Source: Ramlibacter monticola
Lineage (GTDB): Bacteria > Pseudomonadota > Gammaproteobacteria > Burkholderiales > Burkholderiaceae_C
Assembly (NCBI RefSeq): GCF_016722785.1
Contig: NZ_JAEQNE010000005.1
Span: 1-64,000, forward strand
Direction: 5' to 3'
DNA: 64,000 bases
Part shown: in pieces, positions 1 through 11,890 of the stretch
Numbering within the stretch: the stretch's first letter is position 1
Layout of the letters: every line of letters starts with the position of its first letter
Made by a program: the position numbers and the translations under genes
The notes under the pieces: generated by a model
Told to the model about the DNA's origin: nothing
The model's input: only the letters and a program-made list of their open reading frames with translations
Databases searched by the model: none

Positions 1-202
1 TGGAATACCTGCTGCAGACTCCAGCCGATCTCAAGCAAGCGAGGCGCATGGTGAGTGAATCCGTGCGCCTGTACAACGAGAAGCGGCCACACCTATCCCT
101 AAAATACGAAACGCCCGATGCCAGGCACCGGGCGTCTCTGGCCGCCCACCGGCGGCCGGCAACAAGTCCCGAACAGGTGTCAACCTAAAGCAGGACGGGT
201 CA
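1..202 (+). mobile_element. Right end of an IS3-type insertion sequence
   Basis: Transposase coding ends at 188, and the following bases up to about 202 (ending CAGGACGGGTCA) resemble the terminal inverted repeat of IS3-group elements that begin TGACC and read into a GTTGACA motif. The exact boundary is inferred, because the left end lies outside the window and no target duplication can be compared. Immediately to the right begins a palindromic repeat, so the insertion sequence appears to have landed in or at its edge. Confidence 0.5.
3..188 (+). CDS. IS3-family transposase, C-terminal fragment (cut by window edge)
   Basis: The open frame enters from the left edge and stops at 186-188. The visible 61 residues include LYNEKRPHLSLKYETPDA, the characteristic end of the DDE integrase domain in IS3-family OrfB transposases, where the short YNxxRPHxxL segment is strongly conserved. 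The catalytic D, D and E residues lie mostly outside the window, so activity cannot be judged. The family catalyses copy-paste transposition through a circular intermediate. Only the C-terminus is visible, so the subgroup is unknown. Family call is confident; whether the full element is intact is unknown. Confidence 0.85.
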   Translation, partial: EYLLQTPADLKQARRMVSESVRLYNEKRPHLSLKYETPDARHRASLAAHRRPATSPEQVST

Positions 203-310
203 CTGTCCGCCTCGGCGACATAAAGGAGGAGGCGCGGGCGCGGCGAGCTTAAGGGCCCGGGCTCTCATCCGCGCCGGGGGACAGTCGCCGAGGCGGACAG
301 GCCCGTCCTG
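191..310 (+). repeat. Palindromic repeat, copy 1 of 3
   Basis: The left arm at 191-219 pairs with the right arm at about 284-310 (GTCGCCGAGGCGGACAG...CCCGTCCTG). Between the arms sits a conserved core: ATAAAGGAGGAGGCGCGG at about 220-237 and CTCATCCGCGCCGGGGGACA at about 264-283. Two further copies with the same core lie at 21501-21626 (opposite orientation) and 21725-21850. Left-arm pairing is interrupted by two or three extra bases near 201, where the neighbouring insertion sequence may end. No gene is visible in 311-423, the rest of this roughly 300-base gene-free stretch. Confidence 0.85.
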
Positions 311-423
311 GTCCGGTCCCACAGGCAACAACAACCGGCCAGCGGGTCAAGCACCACTTTCAACCACAAGGCAACTGCCCGCCGAACGAGACTCGGACTT
401 TCACCGGAACCGGCGAAGAACCC

Positions 424-452
424 AAAAAAAAAGCGCCGCGGATGCGGCGCTT
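424..452 (-). terminator. Rho-independent terminator of the DUF4148 gene
   Basis: On the minus strand a 9-bp perfect stem (AAGCGCCGC / GCGGCGCTT) with a four-base loop is followed by an unbroken run of nine T residues. It lies 39 bases past the stop codon of the minus-strand gene ending at 491, which fits intrinsic termination. Confidence 0.9.
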
Positions 453-490
453 GGCAAGCCCGCGGTGGCGGGCGAGGAGACTCCGTGGGC

Positions 491-850
491 TTAGTCGCTG
501 CTGCCGGGCAGCGCGGCGAGTTGCGGGCCAAACGTGCGGGGCAGTTCGCGGCGGGCCAGGTAGCGCGAGCCGCTGTCTTCGCCGTTCAGCGCGGAAACCA
601 CGTCGCGCGAGGCGATGTACTCGGCGGTCACTTCGGCCCGCGTGCGCTTGCTGCTGAAGCCGCGCAGGTGGTCGTAGCCGTCCGCGTGGAGGTCGATGCC
701 GCTGCCCTTGTACTGCTGCAGTTCGGCCTGGACCTGCTGGCGGGTCATGGCGCCCTTGAAGGGTTCGGCCTGACCGATGGGGCCTTCGGCGAAGGCGCTG
801 CCTGCCACGAAAGAGGTGAGGACGAGCGTGAGGGCGATCTTGCGGTTCAT
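491..850 (-). CDS. DUF4148 family exported protein
   Basis: This encodes 119 residues starting MNRKIALTLVLTSFVAGSAFA, a clear Sec signal peptide with AxA-type cleavage near residue 21. The mature part has the DUF4148 pattern seen in many small Burkholderiales exported proteins: a repeated tract with 'TRxQVxAEL' and 'TRAEVTAEYIASRD', and a central glycine-rich stretch. The function of the family is unknown. The start at 850 is chosen because AAGGAAGA lies just upstream and the signal peptide begins there; a longer frame to 952 has no such support. It stands alone, with a strong terminator at 424-452. Confidence 0.85.
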   Translation of the reverse strand: MNRKIALTLVLTSFVAGSAFAEGPIGQAEPFKGAMTRQQVQAELQQYKGSGIDLHADGYDHLRGFSSKRTRAEVTAEYIASRDVVSALNGEDSGSRYLARRELPRTFGPQLAALPGSSD

Positions 851-1043
851 GGTTCTTCCTTTCGATCTGAGCTGGTTCCGCTCCCTGGTCTGGGGGATGT
901 CGGCCTGCGCAGCCGACGGAACGGACTGTAGGCAGCCCGCGTAAGGCGGCATGTGCTATTCCGCACCGCGCGATGCGTGCGTGTGCCGCGAAGCGTGCAA
1001 TCCGTCGCAGGGAGGCCTCCTCACGATGGAGGAGAGGGGGTGC

Positions 1044-1987
<944 letters not shown>

Positions 1988-1991
<4 letters not shown>

Positions 1992-4900
1992 CGCAGGGCT
2001 CCTTCGGGGGCGGCGGTGGAACGCGCCAGCTCGCGCGCGATCGCCTCGAAGCGGAACTGCCGCGCCAGCTCGCGCAGCGCATTCGCGAACGCGCCGCATT
2101 CGGGCTGCGCCCGCTCGATCGCATCGAGCTGGTTGAGGATGCCGCGGTAGTACCCGAGCTGCACCGCCTGCTGCAGCGGTGCCAGCAGTTCGGCGCGCGG
2201 CCAGGCCCACGCGGCGGCGGGCGGCGGCACGGCCGGCGCGCGCGCCGGCTCCCGCAGCCAGCGCAAGGCGAGCTGCCGCTCCAGCCAATCGAGCAGTTCG
2301 CCGTGGCGCACGGGCTTCACCAGGAAATCCTCGGGCGGGATGCCGACGTCGTTGTCCAGGCCGCGGTCGAAGGCGTTGGCCGAGACCACGGCGATCTTCG
2401 GCTGCCCGGGCTGCAGCCGGCGGATGCGGCGGATCGTCTCCCAGCCGTCGATGCCGGGCATCGCCAGGTCCATCAGGATCGCATCGGGCTGCAGGCCGGC
2501 CGCGAGCAGGTCCAGCGCATCGTGGCCGCTGGCCGCCGTGCGCAGCTCGAAGCCGAGCGGCTCCAGCAGCGCGACCAGCACGTCGCGGTCTGCCTCCTCG
2601 TTGTCGACCACCAGGATGCGGCGGCGCGCGCCTTCGTAGCCATGCCGCGGCTGCGGCGTGGCCGCGGCGGCCGGCAGGACGACCGCGTGCACCTCGGGCA
2701 GGAACAGCCGCACGCGGAACACCGCGCCCGCGCCGGGCGTGCTGCGGACGCTGAGCTCGCCGCCCATCACGTCGGTGAGCATCTTGGCGATGGTCAGCCC
2801 GAGCCCCGAGCCCGCAAGCTGGCTGGCGCCGGCGGCGCGCGCGAAGGGCTCGAAGATGTTCGCCACTTCCTGCGCGCTGAGGCCCGGGCCGGTGTCCTCG
2901 ATCTCCACCACCGCCATCTCGCGCGCATGGCGCACGCGGAACAGGACCTGGCCCGCCGCGGTGAACTTGATCGCGTTGCCCAGGAGGTTGATCAGGATCT
3001 GGCGCACCCGGTTCTCGTCGGCGCGGACCACCTCCGGCAGGTTGCCCTCCACCTCGAAGCGGAAGGCGAGCCCCTTGGCGGCGGCCTGCACCTCGAACAG
3101 GCTGGCCAGCTCGTGCACGAAGTCGGCGAAGCGCATCGGCTTCACGTTCAGCGTGAGCTTGCCGGACTCGATGCGCGCGATGTCCAGCGTGCCCTCGATC
3201 AGCGAGAGCAGGTGCTCGCCGCCGCGCCGGATCACGTGGACCGCGTGCTTGCGGTGCGGCGGAATGGCGGCGTCCTCCGCCATCAGCTGGGCGTAGCCGA
3301 GGATGCTGTTCAGGGGCGTGCGCAACTCGTGGCTGATCGCGCTGACGTAACGGCTCTTGGCCTGGTTGGCCTGTTCCGCGGCGTGGCGCGCCTGTTCCGC
3401 CGACTGGCGCGCGCGCTGCAGCGCGGCGTCGGTCTGGCGGTGCGAATCGATCTCGCGCACCAGGAGGTGGGTCTGGCGGTTCGATTCCTCCTGCGCCACC
3501 TGCCGGCTCTTGTGCGCCAGCACCAGCCACCAGGCGATCAGGCCCGCCACCAGCAGCAACGCGAGATAGGCCTTGAGGAAGGTGGCCCGCAGCGCCGGCG
3601 CGGCGATCGTTTCCGGCGACTGCAGTTCCTGGTGGTACAGCAGGCCGAACAGCGCGCCCAGCATGGGCGCGATCACCAGCATCAGCAGCAGCCAGTGGGC
3701 CAGGCCGGTCTCCAGGTAGGGCCACGCGCGCCGGGGCAGCAGCGCGCGCAGGGCCCCGGTCCATTGCGCGGCCAGGCTCGCGTGCGGCTTGCACAGGTCG
3801 CCGCAGCGCGCGTCGAGCGTGCAGCACAGCGAGCAGATCGGCCCCTGGTAGGCCGGGCAGTGGGCCATGTCCGGGCCTTCGTAGTTGCGCTCGCAGATCA
3901 CGCAGCGGCGCGCGAGCAGGCGCGACCCGGCCTGGGGCTCGCGCGCGAGGTAGTAGCGGCCGCGGGTAGCCCAGGCGATCAGGGGCGCGGCGACGAAGGC
4001 CGCCCCCATCGCGATCAGCGCCGAGAAGGCTTGCGCCGTGGGCCCGAAGGCGCCGAGATAGGCCACCATCGAGAGCGCGGAGGCGAGCGCCATCGCGCCC
4101 ACGCCCACGGGGTTGACGTCGTACAGGTGCGCCCTCTTGAACTCGATGCCCGGCGGCGACAGGCCCAGCGGCTTGCTGACCACCAGGTCGGCCACCACGG
4201 CCATGATCCAGGCGATGGCGATGTTCGAGTACAGGCCCAGCACGTCGGCCAGGGCCTGGAACACGTTCATCTCCATCAGCATGAAGGCGATCAGCGTGTT
4301 GAAGACCACCCACACCACGCGGCCGGGATGGCTGTGCGTCAGGCGAGAGAAGAAGTTGGACCAGGCCAGCGAGCCGGCGTATGCATTGGTGACGTTGATC
4401 TTCAGCTGCGAGATCACGACGAACAGGGCCGTCGCCGCGACCGCCCAACCGTAGCGGGGAAAGACGTATTCGTAGGCGGCGAGGTACATCTGGTTGGGAT
4501 CCACCGCGCGCTCGGCGGGCACCATGTGCTGGATCGCCAGGTACGCGAGCAGCGCGCCTCCCAGCATCTTGAGCACGCCCAGCACCACCCAGCCCGGGCC
4601 GCCCGCCAGCACGCCGAACCACCAGGAGCGCCGGTTCGCCGCGCTGCGCGCCGGCATGAAGCGAAGGTAGTCGGCCTGCTCGCCCATCTGCGTGATCAGC
4701 GCGACGCCGACGGTGAGCGCGGCACCAAACAGGTGCAGCTCGAAGCCGGCGCCCTGCGACTTCTCCCCGGCATAGTGCGTGATGCCCGCGAAGGCACCGG
4801 GATCGCGCGCCAGGACGTAGGCGAAAGGCACCACCAGCATCACCAGCCAGAGCGGCTGGGTCCACACCTGCAGGCGGCTGATGGCGGACACGCCGTGCGT

Positions 4901-5440
4901 CACCAGCGGGATCACCACCAGGGCGCAGAGCAGGTAGCCCCAGGTGGGCGGGATGCCCAGCGCCAGGTCCAGCGCGTACGCCATCACCGCCGCCTCCAGC
5001 GCGAAGAAGATGAAGGTGAAGGAGGCGTAGATCAGGGAGGTGATCGTCGAGCCGATGTAGCCGAAGCCGGCCCCGCGCGTGAGCAGGTCCATGTCCACGC
5101 CGTGGCGCGCCGCGCAGATGCTGATCGGAAGGCCGGCGAGGAAGATGATCAGGCCGGTGGCGACGATGGCCCAGAAGGCGTTGGCGAAGCCGTATTGCAC
5201 CAGCAGCGTCGCGCCCACGGCCTCCAGGATCAGGAAGGACGCCGCGCCGAAGGCGGTGTTGGCCACGCGCCAGGTGGACCACTTGCGGAAGCGCTGCGGG
5301 GTGTAGCGCAGCGCGTAGTCCTCCATGGTTTCGCTGGCGACCCAGCTGTTGTAGTCGCGGCGGACCTTCACCACGCGCTGCGGCGCGTCGTGGTGGTGCG
5401 GGGGGAGGGGAATGCTGCGGCCCACGGGGGCCAACTGCAT
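1988..5440 (-). CDS. NCS1-type transporter fused to a hybrid sensor histidine kinase
   Basis: From the ATG at 5440 the protein has 1,150 residues. Residues about 45-490 form a membrane region of roughly 12 helices that looks like an NCS1 purine-cytosine permease ([18 protein letters not shown], then [20 protein letters not shown]). Residues 513-550 hold a cluster of eight cysteines (CVICE, CPAY, CSLCC, CGDLC). Two more helices lie at about 580-640, followed by a coiled coil, a HisKA domain with the phosphorylatable His in [11 protein letters not shown] near 704, a HATPase with [12 protein letters not shown], and a C-terminal receiver domain ([21 protein letters not shown]). A GTG at 5479 would add 13 residues. 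The kinase is coupled to the response regulator and lies head-to-head with ureA. The architecture parallels CbrA-type transporter-kinases, but with a different carrier family. The ligand is not known. Confidence 0.88.
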
Positions 5441-5490
5441 CTTCCGTGCCGGAGCCCGGGCGCGCGTCTTGCAATACACTGCCGCGCACC

Positions 5491-5793
5491 ATGGAACTCA
5501 CGCCCCGCGAGAAAGACAAGCTGCTGCTGTTCACCGCCGCCCTGCTGGCGGAGCGTCGGCGCGCGCGCGGCCTGAGGCTCAACTACCCGGAAGCGATGGC
5601 GCTGATCTCCGCCGCCGTGATGGAAGGCGCGCGCGACGGCAGGTCGGTGGCCCAGCTCATGAGCGAGGGCCGCACGATCCTCACCCGCGCCGACGTCATG
5701 GAAGGCGTGGCCGAGATGATCCCGGAGATCCAGGTCGAAGCCACCTTCCCCGACGGCACCAAGCTCGTGACCGTGCACCAGCCCATCGTCTGA
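5491..5793 (+). CDS. ureA: Urease gamma subunit
   Basis: This 100-residue protein starts [23 protein letters not shown] and contains [21 protein letters not shown], both diagnostic of UreA at its usual length. It is the small structural subunit of the nickel urease (UreABC)3, which hydrolyses urea to ammonia and carbamate in the cytoplasm. It is the first gene of the urease operon. Only 50 bases separate its start from the divergent sensor kinase start at 5440, so promoter elements must be compact or overlap the kinase leader. ureD, which usually precedes ureA in related bacteria, is not here. Confidence 0.97.
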   Translation: MELTPREKDKLLLFTAALLAERRRARGLRLNYPEAMALISAAVMEGARDGRSVAQLMSEGRTILTRADVMEGVAEMIPEIQVEATFPDGTKLVTVHQPIV

Positions 5794-5812
5794 CCCCGCA
5801 GGAGACACCCCC

Positions 5813-5983
5813 ATGAAGAAGCACCTGCTGTCCACCGCCCTGTTCGCGCTGAGTGGCGCCGTCCACGCCCATCCCGGCCACGGCGCGCCACAGGCCTGGC
5901 ACTGGCACCCCACCGACACCGCCGGGATCATCACGGTCGCCGTCATCGCCACCCTGGTCCTCTGGTTCACCCGCGGCGACTAG
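5813..5983 (+). CDS. Small His-rich membrane protein within the urease operon
   Basis: This 56-residue protein starts [19 protein letters not shown], a signal peptide with cleavage probably after AHA. It continues [14 protein letters not shown], with five histidines in about a dozen residues, then one transmembrane helix ([14 protein letters not shown]) and a short charged tail. AGGAG lies about seven bases before the ATG. It sits 19 bases after ureA and before ureB, so it should be co-transcribed with urease. Histidines next to the membrane suggest metal (nickel) contact, and HPGHG resembles the start of HupE/UreJ permeases, but it is far too short to be one. The function is unknown. Confidence 0.75.
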   Translation: MKKHLLSTALFALSGAVHAHPGHGAPQAWHWHPTDTAGIITVAVIATLVLWFTRGD

Positions 5984-5990
5984 GCCATGG

Positions 5991-6071
5991 GCGCCCACGC
6001 TCGTCACTGCGTGTACTGCGCGGCCCTCCGAGGGGCCTGCAGCCTCCTCGAGGCGGCCCGGCGGAGGCTGC
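5991..6071 (+). repeat. Short intergenic repeat before ureB (family copy A)
   Basis: This begins GCGCCCACGCTCGTCACTGCGTG, contains a CCCTCCGAGGGG hairpin, and ends in GGCGGCCCGGCGGAGGCTGCC directly against the ureB start. The same layout occurs at 6387-6467 and 24862-24946. The last part carries GCGGAGG, which is positioned as the ureB Shine-Dalgarno sequence. Confidence 0.75.
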
Positions 6072-6072
6072 C

Positions 6073-6378
6073 ATGATCCCGGGCGAACTGTTCACCGACA
6101 CCGGCGACCACGCGCTCAACCCCGGCCGCCGCACCCTTGTGCTGGTGGTGCAGAACACGGCCGACCGGCCGATCCAGGTCGGTTCGCACTACCACTTCGC
6201 CGAAACCAACGGCGCGCTGCAGTTCGACCGCGAGGCGGCCAGGGGCATGCGCCTGAACATCGCCTCCGGCACCGCCGTGCGCTTCGAGCCGGGCCAGCAG
6301 CGCACGGTGGAACTGGTGGACTACGCCGGCCACCGCCTGGTCTACGGCTTCCGTGGCCTCACGCAAGGAAAGCTCTAG
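6073..6378 (+). CDS. ureB: Urease beta subunit
   Basis: This 101-residue protein is the normal length of a separate bacterial UreB. It begins [19 protein letters not shown] and has the conserved core [11 protein letters not shown] followed by [24 protein letters not shown]. It is the non-catalytic structural subunit that packs against UreC and helps hold the trimer together. The gene sits between two copies of a short intergenic repeat, and its ribosome-binding site seems to come from the upstream copy. The start is the first ATG and matches the family N-terminus. Confidence 0.97.
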   Translation: MIPGELFTDTGDHALNPGRRTLVLVVQNTADRPIQVGSHYHFAETNGALQFDREAARGMRLNIASGTAVRFEPGQQRTVELVDYAGHRLVYGFRGLTQGKL

Positions 6379-6386
6379 GAACATGG

Positions 6387-6467
6387 ACCCCCACGCTCCG
6401 CACTTCGTGTCGTCGTTGCCCCCCGAGGGCGCGCAGGCCTCCCTTGGGGCGGCCCGGCGGGAGGCCT
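6387..6467 (+). repeat. Short intergenic repeat before ureC (family copy B)
   Basis: This has the same order of blocks as 5991-6071: CCCCCACGCTCCGCACTTCGTG, a CCCCCCGAGGG hairpin, then CTTGGGGCGGCCCGGCGGGAGG ending two codons before ureC. The GGGAGG close to the ATG at 6469 acts as the likely Shine-Dalgarno sequence. Confidence 0.78.
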
Positions 6468-6468
6468 G

Positions 6469-8213
<1,745 letters not shown>

Positions 8214-8214
<1 letters not shown>

Positions 8215-9287
8215 TGCGGCGGGTGGTAGCGGTGGCGGCCCTGCTGGCCGCGGGGGCGGCGTGCGCCGCGCCGGCGGCCGGCTCGCCGTGCGACGGCACG
8301 TGGGAGGGCCGCCTGGGCGCGTCGCCCGTGATGCTGCAGTTCAACTGGGACGGGCTGGGTTCCTACTACCTGGGTACTGCCCTGGTGGGGGCCGTGCTGC
8401 GCCCGGGGGAGAACGATCCGCAGGCCTGGGAGGAGTACGACGAGGACGGGCGCCGCACCGGGTCCCTGCGCCTGGAGTGCGCCGCAGACGCCGTGCGCGG
8501 CGAGCGCACCAGCACCGGCGGGCAGCGCAGCGCCTTGCAGGGCCGCCGCGTGGAAGACAACAGCTTCAACCGGCGCCGGCTGGGCGCCGTCGACCTGGTG
8601 CCGCAGCGCACGCTGTCCGAGCAGGGCCGGGTGCTGGAGGTCATCGCGGCCCGCGGCATCCCGCAGATCGTCACCCTGCGCATCCGCCAGCCCGGGGCCG
8701 GCGAAGCGGCGGTCAACCAGCGCCTGCGCGCCGCGCTGCTGCAGCAGCTGGACAACCACCTGCAATGCCAGGCGCTGGTGCGAGCCAAAGGCCGCTTCGC
8801 CCCGGCCGGCGGCGACACGCTCTCGCTGCAGCGTCTGGACTGGCGCGGCAGCGTGCTGTCGGCGCAGTTCTGGCTGCACGGCAACTGCGGCAACCCCGAA
8901 GGCTATGCAGGCCCGCAGCAGTTCACCTTCGACACCGCCACCGGGGAGGAACTGCCGCTGCCCCGCTGGCTGCTGCCCGAGTACCGCGACGGTGCGGCCG
9001 CCGGCAGCGCGCTGTATGACACGCTGGTGCTGCCCCAGGTGCTGCGCGGCCGCCGCAAGCTCGAGGACCTGCCGGAAGCCAGGCGCGAGTGCGGCGAGTT
9101 CGAACTGGCCGAAAAGGCGGTGCCGCTGGCGGTGGAGGACCGCGGCATGGTGTTCGGCTTCCACTACAGCCTGCGGATGGCGCACTGCGGCATCGCCTTC
9201 GTCGCGCCCTGGGCCGCGCTGGAGGCATTTCTGTCCGACGATGGCCGGCGCTGGCGGGAGGCCATGCGGCCGGCCCCGCGGCGCTAG
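8214..9287 (+). CDS. Exported protein of unknown function inside the urease operon
   Basis: This encodes 357 residues beginning MRRVVAVAALLAAGAACAAPAAG, a signal peptide with predicted cleavage after CAA or later. The mature part has about six cysteines, a first segment GTWEGRLGASPVMLQFNWDG and a C-terminal segment FGFHYSLRMAHCGIAFVAPW. The latter faintly recalls RsiV/DUF3298-type periplasmic domains, but I would not assign it. It overlaps the ureC stop by one base and is followed by ureE after nine bases, so it is embedded in the operon. An exported product among cytoplasmic urease factors is odd; a cell-envelope or metal-supply role is only speculation. Confidence 0.8.
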
Positions 9288-9296
9288 ACTCGTCGG

Positions 9297-9893
9297 ATGC
9301 TGCACGTCTCCAAGATCCTCCCCCAGGGGCACGGCCTCGCCAAGGTCCTGCTCGGTCGCGCCGCCACCGTGGAACTCGACTGGGACGTGCGCCAGAAGAG
9401 CCGCTTCGAATGCAGCGACTCGCAGGGCCGCCAGCTCGGTGTGTTCCTGCCCCGGGGCACCGTCGTGCGCGGCGGCGACGTGCTGGTCGCCGAGGACGGC
9501 TCGGTGGTCCGCGTGCTGGCGGCGCCGCAACCGGTGATGGTGATCCGGCAGGGCGAGCGCGGCAGCGCCTTCGACCTGCTGCGCGCCGCCTACCACCTCG
9601 GCAACCGGCACGTCGCGATCGAATTGCAGCCGGACCACCTGAAGATCGAGCCGGACCACGTGCTGGCCGAGATGCTGCGGGCGATGCACCTGCTGGTGGC
9701 GGACACCTTCGGCCCCTTCGAGCCGGAGGGCGGCGCCTATGGCGGCCACGGCGCCCACGTGCACGACGAGCACCAGCACCTGCACCGCCCGGCCGAGCCG
9801 CACAACCACGAGCACGAGCACGACACGCAGGTGCACGACCACGAGCACGACAGCCACCGCCATGGCGAGCACGGACAGTCCTGCACCCGCTGA
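9297..9893 (+). CDS. ureE: Urease accessory protein UreE, nickel chaperone
   Basis: This 198-residue protein starts [13 protein letters not shown], has the UreE N-terminal beta domain ([13 protein letters not shown], then [20 protein letters not shown]) and a C-terminal domain with [12 protein letters not shown] and DHVLAEML. The last 50 residues are unusually rich in histidine (about 16, as HxH and EHEHD repeats), the nickel-storing tail known in many UreE proteins. It delivers Ni2+ to the UreG-containing activation complex. The tail-coding DNA overlaps the ureF start by 32 bases. Confidence 0.96.
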   Translation: MLHVSKILPQGHGLAKVLLGRAATVELDWDVRQKSRFECSDSQGRQLGVFLPRGTVVRGGDVLVAEDGSVVRVLAAPQPVMVIRQGERGSAFDLLRAAYHLGNRHVAIELQPDHLKIEPDHVLAEMLRAMHLLVADTFGPFEPEGGAYGGHGAHVHDEHQHLHRPAEPHNHEHEHDTQVHDHEHDSHRHGEHGQSCTR

Positions 9894-10554
9894 CACCGCC
9901 CTGCTGCACCTGATCTGGCTCGCCTCGCCGGCGCTGCCGGTCGGGGGCTTCTCCTATTCGGAAGGGCTGGAGGCGGCCGTGGAGGCCGGGCTGGTGGGCG
10001 ACGAGCGCAGCGCGGGCGACTGGCTGGTGGAGCAGTTGCACGCGAGCCTGGCGCGCTCGGACCTGGCGGTGGTGGGCAGCGCGGTGGAAGCGGCCCGGCA
10101 CGGCGATGGCCAGCGGCTGCGGGCGCTGGACGCGTGGGTGCGGCAGACGCGCGAGACGAGCGAGTTGCGGCAGCAGGTGGAGCAGATGGGGCGGTCGCTC
10201 GGGGAATGGGTGAAGGCCGGGGTTCCCTTCGGTCACCCCCAAGTCGCAAATTCCGGTTTCACCTACCCGGTCGCCTTCGCGGTCGCGGCGGCGGGCACCG
10301 GGGCCGCCCCGCGCCAGATCTCGCAGGCCTTCGCCTTCGGCTGGTCCGAGAACATGGTGCAGGCCGCGGTCAAGGCGGTGCCTCTCGGCCAGGGTGCCGG
10401 CCAGCGCATCCTGGCGCGGCTCGCGGCGGACATCCCGCAGGCCGTGGTGCACGCGCTGGAGCTGGACGACGACCACCGCCAGGCCTTCACGCCCATGCTG
10501 GCCATTCTTTCCTCGCAACACGAAACCCAGTACTCCCGGCTGTTCCGCTCATGA
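9862..10554 (+). CDS. ureF: Urease accessory protein UreF
   Basis: From the ATG at 9862 the protein has 230 residues, the usual UreF length. The segment [24 protein letters not shown] at residues 12-35 is the family hallmark, followed by [22 protein letters not shown]. UreF regulates GTP hydrolysis by UreG within the apo-urease activation complex and normally also contacts UreD. A longer frame from 9739 is only the out-of-frame read of the ureE His tail (threonine-rich nonsense). It overlaps ureG as ATGA at 10551-10554. Confidence 0.95.
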   Translation: MASTDSPAPADTALLHLIWLASPALPVGGFSYSEGLEAAVEAGLVGDERSAGDWLVEQLHASLARSDLAVVGSAVEAARHGDGQRLRALDAWVRQTRETSELRQQVEQMGRSLGEWVKAGVPFGHPQVANSGFTYPVAFAVAAAGTGAAPRQISQAFAFGWSENMVQAAVKAVPLGQGAGQRILARLAADIPQAVVHALELDDDHRQAFTPMLAILSSQHETQYSRLFRS

Positions 10555-11201
10555 ACTTCCCCGCCCACCACATCCCCGGCCGCACCCGAAAGCTCCCGCC
10601 GCTGCGCGTGGGCATCGGCGGCCCGGTCGGTTCCGGCAAGACGACGCTGCTGGAGATGCTCTGCAAGGCGATGCGCGACCGCTACGACCTGGTCGCCATC
10701 ACCAACGACATCTACACCAAGGAAGACCAGCGCCTGCTCACGGTGAGCGGCGCGCTGCCGGCCGAGCGCATCATGGGCGTGGAGACCGGCGGCTGCCCGC
10801 ACACGGCGATCCGCGAGGACGCGTCGATCAACCTCGAGGCGATCGACCGCATGCTCGCGGCCTTCCCCGACGCCGACGTGGTGTTCGTGGAATCGGGGGG
10901 CGACAACCTCGCGGCCACCTTCAGCCCGGAGCTCTCCGACCTCACCATCTACGTGATCGACGTGGCCGCGGGCGAGAAGATCCCGCGCAAGGGCGGCCCC
11001 GGCATCACCAAGAGCGACCTGTTCGTGATCAACAAGACCGACCTCGCGCCCTACGTGGGCGCCGACCTGTCGGTGATGGAAGCGGACACGAAGCGGATGC
11101 GGCGCGACAAGCCCTACGTCATGACCAACCTCAAGACCCAGGCGGGCTTGCAGGAGGTGGTGCGCTTCATCGAGCAGCGCGGGATGCTGCAGCGGGCCTG
11201 A
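10551..11201 (+). CDS. ureG: Urease accessory GTPase UreG
   Basis: This 216-residue SIMIBI-class GTPase has the P-loop [12 protein letters not shown], a [10 protein letters not shown] segment, the metal-binding [17 protein letters not shown] motif (Cys-Pro-His), [19 protein letters not shown], and the guanine-specificity motif NKTDLAP. GTP hydrolysis drives nickel insertion into UreC. It is the last clear urease gene, and the operon ends here. No ureD/ureH gene is present between 1 and 13,000, although UreD is usually needed as the scaffold linking UreF and UreG to urease. Confidence 0.97.
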   Translation: MNFPAHHIPGRTRKLPPLRVGIGGPVGSGKTTLLEMLCKAMRDRYDLVAITNDIYTKEDQRLLTVSGALPAERIMGVETGGCPHTAIREDASINLEAIDRMLAAFPDADVVFVESGGDNLAATFSPELSDLTIYVIDVAAGEKIPRKGGPGITKSDLFVINKTDLAPYVGADLSVMEADTKRMRRDKPYVMTNLKTQAGLQEVVRFIEQRGMLQRA

Positions 11202-11296
11202 ACCCCACGCGCCGGGCGGGCGTAATCGCCGAACGGTCGCCGGTTGAGGCTCCGTCCTACAGTCTCGCGCGTAACGCTCACTTACTTTCGCAGCCC

Positions 11297-11650
11297 ATGG
11301 AACTGCTGCACGACGCGCCGCCCGGCTTCGACGGCATCGCCAAGGCGTTCGCGATGGCGAAGCTGCTGCCCACCACCCACCGCATGGACGTGAAGATCGG
11401 CCTCGTGCGCGACGGGGTCCTGCTGGCGGTCGGCCGGCTCGATGGCTACCGGCAGGTGAACTTCTTCCCCGACCACGTGCGCAAGGCGGGCTGGAAGGAA
11501 TCCCTCCTGGGCGGCGACGACGACATGCACGGTTGCGACATGCTGTTCACGCACCCCGACTCCGCCCGCCGACAGGACGACGACCCCTCGTTCATCCGCC
11601 GTCCCGCGGTCGAACTCTGGCCGGCGGGGAACCACCATGCCGATCGCTAA
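11297..11650 (+). CDS. Hypothetical 117-residue protein
   Basis: The protein starts MELLHDAPPGFDGIAKAFAMAKLLPTTHR and reads as a compact soluble domain: VKIGLVRDGVLLAVGRLDGYRQVNFFPDHVRKAGW, then an acidic GGDDDMHGCD. I do not recognise a family, and no signal peptide or membrane segment is seen. The codon pattern is normal for the window. No clear Shine-Dalgarno sequence precedes the ATG. A GTCCTAC heptamer ends 36 bases upstream, as it does at similar distances from other small genes here. It overlaps the next small gene by 14 bases. Confidence 0.7.
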   Translation: MELLHDAPPGFDGIAKAFAMAKLLPTTHRMDVKIGLVRDGVLLAVGRLDGYRQVNFFPDHVRKAGWKESLLGGDDDMHGCDMLFTHPDSARRQDDDPSFIRRPAVELWPAGNHHADR

Positions 11651-11840
11651 CCACGACGAGCACGACCCCACGCTGCCACCGCCCGGGCGGCGCTGGGGCT
11701 CGGGCGCGCAGAGCGTGCTGCCTTACCTGACGAAGTCGCTGCAGGCGCGTCCCGCCAGCGCGCCCGAGCACGTGTACGAGGCCAGGCCCATCGCGGATCC
11801 GGACACCCGCTTCTCCGAGCGCCCCCCACGGGCCGAGTGA
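11637..11840 (+). CDS. Small protein P1 with GxxS[VI][LM]xxL motif
   Basis: This 67-residue protein has an acidic, proline-rich N-terminus, then PPPGRRWGSGAQSVLPYL at about residues 14-31, then a tail that looks disordered. The central segment nearly matches the protein at 52202 (PPGHRWGSGSASILRYL), and a looser form of the same motif occurs in the proteins at 11891 and 12807. GGGGAA precedes the ATG by about five bases. There is no signal peptide or membrane helix. Function is unknown; paralogy within the window argues that it is a real gene. It is followed directly by a terminator. Confidence 0.72.
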   Translation: MPIANHDEHDPTLPPPGRRWGSGAQSVLPYLTKSLQARPASAPEHVYEARPIADPDTRFSERPPRAE

Positions 11841-11851
11841 CAACGACGAAG

Positions 11852-11876
11852 GGCGGCCCGCGCGGGCCGCCTTTTC
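11852..11876 (+). terminator. Rho-independent terminator after the small-gene pair
   Basis: A perfect 20-base palindrome (GGCGGCCCGC / GCGGGCCGCC) at 11852-11871 is followed by TTTTC. It lies 11 bases after the stop at 11840 and 15 bases before the convergent stop at 11891, so it may serve both directions. Confidence 0.8.
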
Positions 11877-11890
11877 ACCGGCACGGTCGC

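Noticed and set aside
2303..5575. 1,090-residue plus-strand open frame
   Set aside because: It is antisense to the transporter-kinase fusion and made of His/Gln/Arg/Ala-rich text with no domain. A stop-poor opposite strand is expected at this GC content.
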